A stretch of 64,000 nucleotides of DNA from Carnegiea gigantea. Taxonomy: Eukaryota > Streptophyta > Magnoliopsida > Caryophyllales > Cactaceae. The notes below the pieces were generated by a model. That model saw only the letters and a list, made by a program, of their open reading frames with translations, made no database searches and had not been told where the DNA came from. The translations under genes were made by a program, and so were the position numbers. Positions within the stretch are counted from its first letter, which is position 1. Each line of letters starts with the position of its first letter. Of the stretch, positions 55,218-64,000 are shown in pieces. The stretch covers positions 1 to 64,000 of the forward strand of contig JAKOGI010002164.1 of the NCBI GenBank assembly GCA_029747015.1, read 5' to 3'.

Positions 55218-56525
55218 CCCAAAGCCGGCCAGAAACTGTCCTTGAACCCGGTTTGCTGTCCCGGTTTATTTTTGCCTTCACCGGTGGGTGTCTTTCAACT
55301 CAGCAGATTTGGCACACTCTTCAAAGCTTGGCACACATCCCTAGGCATCAATGATGGGCTGCAAGACCTTGGGAAGGTTGGACCAATGAAGAACAAACAG
55401 GAAAAAGAGTGTCTCTTGCATACTATTGGCTAGACAAAAGGCAAGGACCACTTTACGGCTAACCAATGGGAGCTCAGCAAAATCTCAGCATGTATTAAGC
55501 TTAGTTTAAGAGTAGATTGATGTATAATGAACATTAGTAATGTTTTACTTTATGTTTAAGATGTATTAGATTAGTTTAAGCAAGCTTATAATCTAGTTTG
55601 GCACAAATCAGCTTGTGTTAGCTCTTAATACCTTTCCTAACTATTAAGAAAGGTAGAGGGGTGTGTGTGTGTGCTTGCTTGCTAGCTTAGCTCCATTTAA
55701 AGAGCTTGCATGCCCCTTGTATCAGCACATATATCAGATTTGAAAGAAAACACCATTTGAGAGCTTTGTCCTTTCGTGCCTTAATGCATCCAAATACTAA
55801 ACTTGCTTATCCTTAACTAGGCCGGTTAAGGTGGTGATCAAGTGTAGTCTTAAACTTGATTAAGTGGTGATATCTGTATCTTAATCATAGTTTAAGGGCC
55901 CTAAACTTGAGTTTGGTGGTGTTTTTATATCCAAACATTGAGTTTAGAACTATCCATCTACCTTGATAATCTTCAAGTATTCAAAGAGAATTAAGGATAG
56001 TTTGCTAGCTTAATCTTGAGTTAGTAAATCTTATCTTTGATTCCCTTCCACTTTCTCCCAAACACAAGCCATTTACATATCCATTCCCATGCTTATTCAA
56101 GGCTTAGACTACCTCTAATAGTCTAGCTTCCATCACAAACTCCAAAGCAAGCTCAACCGTGCAAAGTAAGAAAACATGGCACCACGAACCAGCAAAGTGG
56201 CACGGCCTGCCCGTGCCTAAGAGCACGACCGTGCCACCCTCCAGCCGTGTATAATTCATTGTTTTGAGTTGTGTTTTTGAAGTGTTTAGCTTGGGTTCCT
56301 TCTATCCTTCGTATATACATCATAATCCCTTGAAGATACACCAAGTTCTCTTTTGATTCTCACTTAGAATCACTTGATTCTAATTTCTCCCTCACGTGTT
56401 TGTTGCCTCACAACCAACATATTACGTGCCATTTTCCTGCGATTTCCCTTGATTGTATGCTCTCTTGGTTTGTGAGCCTTCACTCTTAATTTGAGTTTTA
56501 ACTTCGACCCTCGGGACATACATCA
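55218..56525 (+). repeat. E2 3' LTR, right part
   Basis: 1308 bp matching 46093-47394. Starts with CCCAA, the right target copy of D1. Ends GGGACATACATCA; flank AACTC. Confidence 0.93.
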
Positions 56526-56629
56526 AACTCTTGGTTAGAACTCTTCAGTTCTTGATTAGAAGAAGTAATCTCATGATTACTCTTCAAAATACCATCAAGT
56601 TTCTCTTCTAAACTCAAACTAGTACTCGT
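56526..56629 (-). pseudogene. H1 gag N-terminus
   Basis: Minus strand encodes STSLSLEEKLDGILKSNHEITSSNQELKSSNQE, like B2 gag, but the start codon position reads ACG (plus 56627-56629). Continues at 41695 after E2. Confidence 0.85.
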
Positions 56630-56746
56630 GGTGTAACCGGTTTAAGAGTAGAATAGAATTGGACTTGTGTTTGAGGAATGGATTTGGATTTATGTTTTGG
56701 GGAGCTTGGGGAGCTTGGGGATGAATACCAAGCCAAGGAGAAACTT

Positions 56747-56758
56747 ACTCTGATGCCA
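56747..56758 (-). other. H1 primer-binding site, decayed
   Basis: Plus strand ACTCTGATGCCA, two differences from GCTCTGATACCA. 4 nt from the LTR at 56763. Fits an old element. Confidence 0.85.
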
Positions 56759-56762
56759 AATA

Positions 56763-57308
56763 TGATGTATCGGCCGAGGGTCTATGCTAAAACTCAATTT
56801 AAGAGTGAGAGCTTAAAACCAAGAGAGAATACAATCAATGAAAACTCAAGAATATAGTATGTTAAATGCTGGTTGTGATGCAGCAATAACGTGAGATAGG
56901 GAATGGAATTTAGAATCAAGGGCTTTTAAATGAGAAAAGGAAAATAAACTTGATGAATCTTCAAAGGATTAAATGAAAACTCACACTAGAACTCAAGTTC
57001 ACACGATTTATGCAAACTGAAATTTAGCTAAGTTAACCTAAAACCCGTGAGGATAATCAAGGTAGATGGATAGTTCTAAACCTGTGTTTGGATATAGAAA
57101 CACCACCAAATGAAAGTTTAGGGCTCCTAAACTTGATTAAGACACAGAAATACCACTTAAATAAGTTTAAGACTAAGCTTGAACACCACCCTAACCAGCC
57201 TAGTTAAGGATAAGCAAGTTTAGTATTTGGATGTGCAAAAGCGCGAAATCAAAAATGCTCTCAACTGGTTTTGATTCAAATCTGAGTCATGTCTTGCCCA
57301 TGGCCATG
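56763..57308 (-). repeat. H1 5' LTR, left part
   Basis: Begins TGATGTATCGGCCGAGGGTC, related to the end of LTR E2 (56500-56525) on the opposite strand. Contains a decayed hairpin array. Cut at 57308 by I1; the rest is right of the window. Confidence 0.85.
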
Positions 57309-58431
57309 TGATGGGGACCATCGTGCCCAAGCTTCATCCACACATTCAGAAAACCCTCACACCCATTCAACCCCCAAGGAGGCCAAAGAAGTTCATGCCT
57401 TGGTCAGAAAACTCATGTACACAGCAGAAGATGCACTGTCCAGTTCGTCCAGTTTCTGGCCCGGTTTTGTGTCGCTGTTGGAGCAAAATATAGAGGGGGA
57501 AATTTCCTGCACGCACCACCCCCTTAAAGCTTAAGATCTTAGCTTTCCAACAAGACCTTTTGCAAGGCATTTGGAGTCCATTTGGTCAGCCAACCAAGCC
57601 CAAAACTGAAGACAGTGCACTGCAGGGCGCCAATCAGCACAGTCCGAATTAAGGGAATGTTTGGCCCACCAACTCAACTCCATTGTTTCTGAAATTTTGC
57701 AGCGTGAAAGGGGACATAAATATTTATCAAGTCAAGGGTTCAAATCCCATCCAAAGCACCCCTTTGTGTAGGTTTTATCCAGCCAAAAGGACAAGCAAAA
57801 CATCCCTTTACCCGCTTTGTTGCTAGCCGGTACAAGGGCTGTTTTTCTTGGACTTTTTGCTTGTCAACTTGCATCCCCACTTGCTGAATGACTCATCTTG
57901 CTGCAACCTAGGACTTTTGTAAGCTTGACACCTCATTTGGGAGGCATAATAACCCCTAATGAGGTAGATTAAGCTAGGTAGTGAGGTGTCTAGCTAGTAG
58001 TGGCTGATTAGGTGTGTTTCTCTTCCCCACATGTACTTAGCTTTGTATTTGCTGCCTAGGAAGAGAGGGAGCTCGGCCATTGCATGTTAAAGGGCAGCTT
58101 GGTTCCTTCATTTTGCAACCAACTTGAATGTATAAGCTTGTGAGTTCTCAAAGAAACTCTACCCTCAAAATTCCTAGTCTATATCTTAAGTGTGACAACT
58201 TAAGTGGTGTCTAGGTCCCTTTATCTCAATTAGGTGGTGATTCCTAATTGATCTAAGGGGATTGCCCAAGTATCCAACAAGAGTGGCTCCTCTTGGATTA
58301 TCTCTTGAAGGTGCTTGCTCTATCCAACCTCTCCTCTTATCTTCTACATTCTCTCACTTTCCTCCATTAGTTTCCTTGGCAAGAACGAGGGTGAAGTAAG
58401 CTTGGGTTGTGTTCATTGCAAGCATACATCA
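57309..58431 (+). repeat. I1 5' LTR
   Basis: 1123 bp, TGATGGGGACC to GCATACATCA. The first 220 bp encode GDHRAQASS ... EAKEVHALVRKL ... FWPGFVSLLEQN, the tail that pol would gain from the 3' LTR. Hairpins: CCTAG 58173 with CTAGG 58211 around CTTAAGT / ACTTAAG, and TCAATTAGG (58226-58234) with CCTAATTGA (58243-58251), loop TGGTGATT. Confidence 0.94.
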
Positions 58432-58433
58432 TT

Positions 58434-58445
58434 TGGTATCAGAGC
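58434..58445 (+). other. I1 primer-binding site (initiator tRNA-Met)
   Basis: TGGTATCAGAGC, 2 nt after the LTR. Confidence 0.95.
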
Positions 58446-58562
58446 CTAGGCTACCTTCTTGGCCAAGCTTCCCTTGCCCAAACACGTTCAAACACCAAAC
58501 TCACAAAAACCACCCCAAACACTCACCCACAAAATTTCCAGCCGTGCCTAGCCAGCAATTTA

Positions 58563-58723
58563 GCACGGGCACACCGTGCTCCCTACGCACGACCGTGCCA
58601 CATCCAGAAACCCAAACCCATTTTCCAGCAACACAGCGCGGTCACCCCGTACCACCACACACGACCGTGCCACACCCACTGTCCCAGATTTCACCTTCAG
58701 CCCGTGAGCACGCCCTGACCGTG
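58563..58723 (+). other. I1 leader: hairpin-plus-palindrome units
   Basis: GCACGGGCACACCGTGC 58563-58579, 7 nt, GCACGACCGTGC 58587-58598. A second, diverged pair follows near 58626-58672 (GCGCGG...CCGTACC, CACACGACCGTGCC), and a third partial unit near 58703-58723 (GCACGCCCTGACCGTGCC). Confidence 0.83.
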
Positions 58724-58789
58724 CCACACCACCCAACTGTGCCTCCCCCTTTTCAACCCAAAACACCAAGTTCCCACCACAAAATCACC

Positions 58790-59290
58790 ATGTCCACTAG
58801 CCTTACCCCTACTCAGGTGGCTGAACAAGCCCTTAAGGAGAAAGCTGAACTTGAGGCACAACTCAAGTACCTTCAACGGCAACTTGGCCAACTCATGGAA
58901 GAAAAGAGGCGGAACCAATGGAGTTCTCGAAGCTCAAGCAAGCATAGGGACACGGATAATTCTGAGGGAAGCAACCCTTTTGGTGATTCTAGTGAGCAAG
59001 AGCAAGGTAGACGGCCACGCCGACACCAAAGGCATAACGAACGAAGCTATGGTGATTTTAAAGTTGACATCCCGGAGTATGAAGGTCAACTCGATCCGGA
59101 TATCTTCCTTGATTGGTTACAAACGGTGGAACGAGTCTTCGAGTACAAGGACATTCCGGAAGGCAAGAAGGTAAAACTAGTGGCTTTGAAACTTCGTAAA
59201 TATGCCTCTATTTGGTGGTCTAATGTTGTGTCCAAGAGAGTAAGGAAGGGGAAAAGTAAGATTAAGACTTGGGAGAAAATGAAGTCCAAA
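58790..59290 (+). pseudogene. I1 gag, N-terminal part
   Basis: ATG 58790 (MSTSLTPTQVAEQALKEKAELEAQ). Coiled-coil-like start, charged region, then capsid DIPEYEGQLDPDIFLDWLQTVERVFEYKDIPEGKKVKL to [10 protein letters not shown]. The frame shifts at about 59290 and continues in the next entry. Closest relative in the window is C1 gag. Confidence 0.9.
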
Positions 59291-61719
59291 CTAAGGCCAA
59301 ATTCTTACCCCCACATTACCTCCAAGACAACTTCCTTAAACTCCACCACCTCAAACAAGGTTCCAAAAGTGTAGAAGAATACACTAGGGACTTTGAACAA
59401 CTTCTCTTGAAATGTGATTTGAAGGAGGATGACTCCCAAACCTTGATTCGATACTTGAGTGGTCTTGATGAGCAAATTGCTCATGTTGTTGAGTTACATC
59501 CTTACACCTCTCTTGATGAGCTAAGTGCTCTAGCCCACAAAGTTAAAATGCAAAAGAAACTCAAAGGCAAGAATCCCATCCCCAAGCCTACCCCACGGCC
59601 TTATGGCTTCCAAAAGCCTCCATACACTCCTCAAAAATCCTTCCCCTCTCCAAACTCGAAACCCCCACAAAACACCACTCCACAAACTCCCTCCAAACAA
59701 CCGCCCCCAAAGCCATCTAGCAAAGTCCGGTGTTTTCGTTGCCAAGGCCTTGGACACTATACTTCTGAGTGTCCCAACAAAAGAATGGTCTCTCTAGCTG
59801 AATATCAAGCTTCCTTAGAGGAGCTAGAAGAGGAGGAAGAAAAGGAGGAAGAAGAGAAAGGGGTGTACTTGAATGAAATCATAGAGGAGGTTGAAGAGGG
59901 TCTGGATGAAGGAGAGCTCTTGGTGATTAGAAGGGCCTTGAGTGGGCTAGCTTCCCATGAAGACATGGAGCAAAGGAAAAGCATTTTCCACACTCGGTGC
60001 ACCGTGAGTGGAAAGGTGTGCTCCCTCATTATTGACGGAGGAAGTTGTGCTAATGTGGCTTCCAGGACCATGGTGGACAAACTCAAGCTCCCGGTCACAC
60101 CTCATCCTAATCCTTACACAATCCAATGGCTCAACCAAGGTAAGGGTTTGCAAATCACCTCTCGGTGTTTACTTTCCTTTTCCATTGGTAGAACCTATAA
60201 GGATGAACTTTGGTGTGACATTGTTCCCATGGATGCGTGCCATGTCCTCTTGGGCCGACCATGGTTATTTGATAGAAGGGTTATGCATGATGGCCGCTTG
60301 AACACTTACACCTTCACCAAAGACCACAAGAAAATCACCCTCACTCCCCTCAAACCAAGCCCACAAAAGAACCCCCAAGACAATCCTAAGTTGGATGTCT
60401 TTCTCACCACCTTACTCCACTCTCAACTACATGAATTTGAAGACTTCAAAGAGTGGATTCTCTTAGGCCAAGAACCGGCCAGGGTAAAGGAATTTTTCCA
60501 TCCTTTACTCACACCCCTCATGAAAACCTTTTCCCACGTCTTCCCACATGAAATACCCCATGGCCTACCCCCTAAAAGATTGATCCAACACAAGATTGAT
60601 CTTATTCCCGGTGCCACACTCCCAAACAAGTCGGCATACCGCATGAACCCTCAAGAAACTCAAGAGGTTCAAAGACAAGTGGATGACCTCCTATCCAAGG
60701 GGTTAATCTGTGAGAGTTTGAGCCCGTGTGCCGTCCCCGCCTTGCTTGTGCCCAAGAAAGATGGGAGTATGAGAATGTGTGTTGATAGTAGAGCGATCAA
60801 CAAGATCACCATCAAGTACCGGTACCCCATTCCAAGGTTGGAAGACTTGCTTGATGAGCTTCATGGGGCCACTATCTTCTCCAAAATCGACCTTAGAAGT
60901 GGCTATTATCAAATTCGCATCTTTGAAGGGGATGAGTGGAAGACGGCTTTCAAGACCAAAGGGGGCCTCTATGAGTGGTTAGTTATGCCATTTGGCTTGA
61001 CTAATGCACCAAGCACCTTCATGAGACTTATGAATGAGGTGCTTAGGGCGGTCATTGGCAAATTTGTTGTTGTCTATTTTGATGACATTCTTGTGTATAG
61101 CCGGGATGAACAAGAGCATGCAAGCCACCTCCATCAAGTCTTGAACATTTTAGCCGAAGAGAAGCTCTATGGTAATCTTGAGAAATGCCACTTCTTCACA
61201 CCCCAAGTTATCTTCTTGGGTTATGTGGTTTCGGCTCAAGGCATCCATGTAGATGAAGACAAGGTCAAGGCCATCCGTGAGTGGCCTACTCCCACCTCCA
61301 TACAACAAGTCCGGAGCTTCCATGGTTTGGCTTCCTTCTATAGGAGGTTTGTCAAAGATTTTAGCTCCATCATGGCACCCATGACCGAGGTCCTCAAGGC
61401 CAAGCACTTTGTGTGGAGTAATCAAGCCCAACGAGCTTTTGAAGAGATTAAAGAGAAGCTTACTAGTGCACCCATTCTTGCACTACCTAGTTTTTCCAAA
61501 GTCTTTGAGGTAGAGTGTGATGCTTCCGGAGTTGGCATAGGGGCCGTATTGTCACAACAGAAGAGGCCCATTGCATATTTTAGTGAAAAATTGAATGATG
61601 CCAAGAGGAAGTACTCTACATATGACAAGGAGTTCTATGCCATTGTGAGGGCACTAGAACATTGCCGGCATTATTGGTTGGAGGAGAGTTCATTCTCCAC
61701 ACGGATCACCAAGCTTTGA
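59269..61719 (+). pseudogene. I1 gag end-protease-RT-RNase H
   Basis: A long open frame of 816 codons in the frame after the gag shift: [27 protein letters not shown], zinc knuckle [16 protein letters not shown], acidic linker, protease [17 protein letters not shown], reverse transcriptase [13 protein letters not shown] and [13 protein letters not shown], and RNase H to [16 protein letters not shown] one-base gain near 61668 then breaks RNase H. Confidence 0.92.
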
Positions 61720-63119
61720 AGTTCATCCAAGGACAACATAAGCTCAACCCACGACATGCCAAGTGGGTAGAGTTCATGCAATCCTTCCATTTTGTGATCC
61801 ACCATAAATCCGGCCAAATGAACAAGGGGGCCGATGCACTTTCAAGAAGGTATCTCTTGCTCTCTACCCTTGAATCCAAGGTACTTGGGTTTGAGGTTGT
61901 CAAGGGGATGTACACCAATGATGAAGACTTCAAAGAGGTCTATGTAAAGTGTGCAACCCATCCCCACGACCTCTTCCATCTCCTAAAGGGGTTCCTCTTC
62001 AAAGGGTCACGACTTTGTATACCCAAGTGCGGGTTTAGAGAGTTGCTAATCCAAGAGTTGCATGGTGGTGCTCTAGCCGGCCACTTTGGGGTAGAGAAGA
62101 CGTGCTCAATGCTCAAGGAGCACTACTATTGGCCAAAAATGGTTAGAGATGTGGAGCATTTCATCAAAAGATGCTCAACTTGTCACATGGCTAAAAGCCA
62201 TGCCCTTCCCCACGGCCTCTACTCCCCTTTGCCCGTACCTCTAGCCCCATGGGAAGATATTAGCTTGGATTTCATCACGGGTTTGCAGCGCACACAAAGA
62301 AGCAAGGACTCCATCATGGTGGTGGTGGACCGATTCTCTAAAATGGCCCACTTTGTTCCTTGCCACACCATTCATGATGCTTCCCACATAGCCAATCTCT
62401 ACTTCAAAGAGATTGTGAGACTTCATGGTATTCCCAAGAGCATGGTTTCGGATAAGGACACTAAGTTCCTTAGTCACTTTTGGCTCACACTTTGGAGAAA
62501 GATGGGGACACTTCTCAAGTTTAGTACCACTTGTCACCCCCAAACCGATGGCCAAACCGAGGTGACTAACCGAACCTTGGGCACCTTACTTAGGGTGCTT
62601 GTGAAGAAGAACATCAAGGCTTGGGATGAACTCCTACCTCATGCGGAGTTCGCCTTCAACCGCGCACCAAGCAAAGCCACCCACCTCTCCCCCTTCCAAG
62701 TGGTCTATGGGTACAATCCAAGAACACCCTTAGACCTCACTCCCATTCCTACACCTAGCAAGTTTAGTTGGGAGGCTGAAAAACGAGCCCAAGAGATCAA
62801 GGACCTTCATGCTCAAGTCCGGGAGAGGATTGAGAAGGCTAATCCCCAAGCCATGCATCAAGCCAATAAGCACAAGAAGGAGGTCCACTATCAGCCGGGA
62901 GACTTAGTGTGGGTCCACTTGCGGAAGGAGAGATTCCCAAGCAAACGCAAGTCCAAAATCATGCCAAGGTCCGATGGCCCGTTTGAGATATGGGCCCAGT
63001 GCCTACAAAGTCGACCTTCCCGGTGATTATGGGGTATCCGCCACCTTCAATGTGGCTGATTTGAGCCCATACTATGATGAAGATGAGGAGTTACCGAGTT
63101 TGAGGTCAAACTCCAAACA
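61662..63119 (+). pseudogene. I1 RNase H end and integrase
   Basis: Continues from [15 protein letters not shown] and GADALSRRYLLL to integrase: HHCC finger GALAGHFG ... CSTCHMAKSH, ISLDFI, VSDKDTKF, GQTEVTNR, GDLVWVHLRKERF. A deletion of about a dozen bases near 62990 shifts the frame. The original frame resumes as AYKVDLPGDYGVSATFNVADLSPYYDEDEELPSLRSNSKH, where I2 begins. No chromodomain. Confidence 0.92.
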
Positions 63120-64000
63120 TAATGTATGCTTGCAATGAACACAACCCAAGCTTACTTCACCCTTGTTCTGGCCAAGGAAACTAATGGAGGAGAGTGAGAG
63201 AATGTAGAAGATAAGAGGAGAGGTTGGATAGAGCAAGCACCTTCAAGAGATAATCCAAGAGGAGCCACTCTTGTTGGATACTTGGGCAATCCCCTTAGAT
63301 CAATTAGGAATCACCACCTAATTGAGATAAAGGGACCTAGACACCACTTAAGTTGCCACACTTAAGATATAGACTAGGAATTTGAGGGGAGAGTTTCTTT
63401 GAGAACTCACAAGCTTATACATTCAAGTTGGTTGCAAAATGAAGGAACCAAGCTGCCTTTTAACAAGCAATGGCCGAGCTCCCTCTCTTCCTAGGCAGAA
63501 AATACAAAGCTAAGTACATGTGGGGAAGAGAAACACACCTAATCAGCCACTACTAGCTAGACACCTCACTACCTAGCTTAATCTACCTCATTAGGGGTTA
63601 TTATGCCTCCCAAATGAGGTGTCAAGCTTACAAAAGTCCTAGGTTGCAGCAAGATGAGTCATTCAGCAAGTGGGGATGCAAGTTGACAAGCAAAAAGTCC
63701 AAGAAAAACAGCCCTTGTACCGGCTAGCAACAAACCGGGTAAAGGGATGTTTTGCTTGTCCTTTTGGCTGGATAAAACCTACACAAGGGGGTGCTTTGGA
63801 TGGGATTTGAACCCTTGACTTGATAAATATTTATGTCCCCTTTCATGCTGCAAAATTTCAGAAACAATGGAGTTGAGTTGGTGGGCCAAACATTCCCTTA
63901 ATTCGGACTGTGCTGATTGGCGCCCTGCAGTGCACTGTCTTCAGTTTTGGGCTTGGTTGGCTGACCAAATGGACTCCAAATGCCTTGCAAAAGGTCTTGT
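63120..64000 (-). repeat. I2: family-I LTR in opposite orientation, cut by window end
   Basis: Reverse complement of LTR I1 from its end (TAATGTATGC here, mutated from TGATGTATGC) to about position 57550. Inserted just before the I1 polypurine tract. It could be a 3' LTR of a minus-strand element or a solo LTR; the rest is outside the window. Confidence 0.92.

Larger units (their letters stand above)
41696..56525 (+). mobile_element. Element E2: gypsy element reduced by deletion, TSD AACTC
   Basis: Flanked by AACTC at 41691-41695 and 56526-56530. 5' LTR 41696-47394 (split by A3), primer-binding site, gag to about 48420, then a fused D1 element, then the last 1308 bp of the E2 3' LTR (55218-56525). 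Its own pol, the start of its 3' LTR and the D1 5' LTR are gone, which fits one large deletion. Confidence 0.88.
57309..63119 (+). mobile_element. Element I1: gypsy/CRM-like element without visible 3' LTR
   Basis: 5' LTR 57309-58431, primer-binding site, leader, gag-pol to within about 20 nt of the expected polypurine tract, then interrupted by I2. Left flank CCATG (57304-57308); the right end is outside the window. Confidence 0.93.

Noticed and set aside
1..64000. Envelope gene, host gene capture or DNA transposon
   Set aside because: No open frame between integrase and the 3' LTR in any element, and no terminal inverted repeat unit with transposase.

Overview
The window is plant nuclear DNA, and every stretch I could assign belongs to LTR retrotransposons of the Ty3/gypsy (Metaviridae-type) superfamily. 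I found no host gene, rRNA gene, tRNA gene or satellite array. The primer-binding sites read TGGTATCAGAGC, complementary to plant initiator tRNA-Met. Pol order is protease, reverse transcriptase, RNase H, integrase. No chromodomain is visible after integrase, and in several families the pol frame runs on into the 3' LTR. Together these point to the CRM (centromeric retrotransposon) branch of chromoviruses. The host looks like a flowering plant, probably a eudicot, but I cannot name it.

I labelled the families A to J. All have LTRs beginning TGATG or TGATA and ending in ATCA, usually CATCA. The layout is one nested stack, solved from LTR edges and nine matching 5-bp target-site duplications (TSDs). 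The oldest layer is H1 (minus), whose gag and 5' LTR survive at 5723-5854, 41333-41695 and 56526-57308. Four insertions sit in H1: E1 (ends at 5722), solo LTR G1 (5855-41332, TSD TGTAA), E2 (41696-56525, TSD AACTC) and I1 (starts at 57309). E1 carries LTR B0 (to 3441), which carries A1 (to 2964). G1 carries B1 (6783-40912, TSD AAGGC). B1 carries A2 (12546-31218, TSD AAACC) and B2 (32612-40454, TSD GTATC). The A2 5' LTR carries C1 (12607-19215, TSD GGGTC) and J1 (19942-27547, TSD GGGAG). B2 carries solo LTR A4 (36356-37522, TSD ACTTT). E2 carries A3 (42142-45882, TSD CATAC) and D1 (about 48430-55217). I1 is broken just before its 3' LTR by I2, an inverted LTR of the same family (63120 to the window end). 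The deepest nesting is five levels.

J1 is the one element with an uninterrupted gag-pol (1509 codons) and nearly identical LTRs, so it is probably the youngest and possibly competent. C1, D1, I1 and B1 have full gag-pol layouts broken by stops or frameshifts. Family A is non-autonomous: A1 and A3 encode only a shortened gag with a zinc knuckle, and A2 encodes gag plus protease. The A LTRs closely resemble those of D1, a plausible autonomous partner.

Three structures run across families and are not explained by coding. One is a GC-rich leader motif (a GCACGG/CCGTGC hairpin, a 6-7 nt spacer, then a near-palindrome GCACGACCGTGC) in families A, B, C, D, E and I. The second is a run of long hairpins in the LTR transcript region whose stems differ between families while the loop (GGTGAT or GTGGTG, then TCTGTATC) stays similar. 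The third is an LTR-encoded pol C-terminal tail ending in a PGF-x2-L pattern. These are the best candidates for undescribed biology here.
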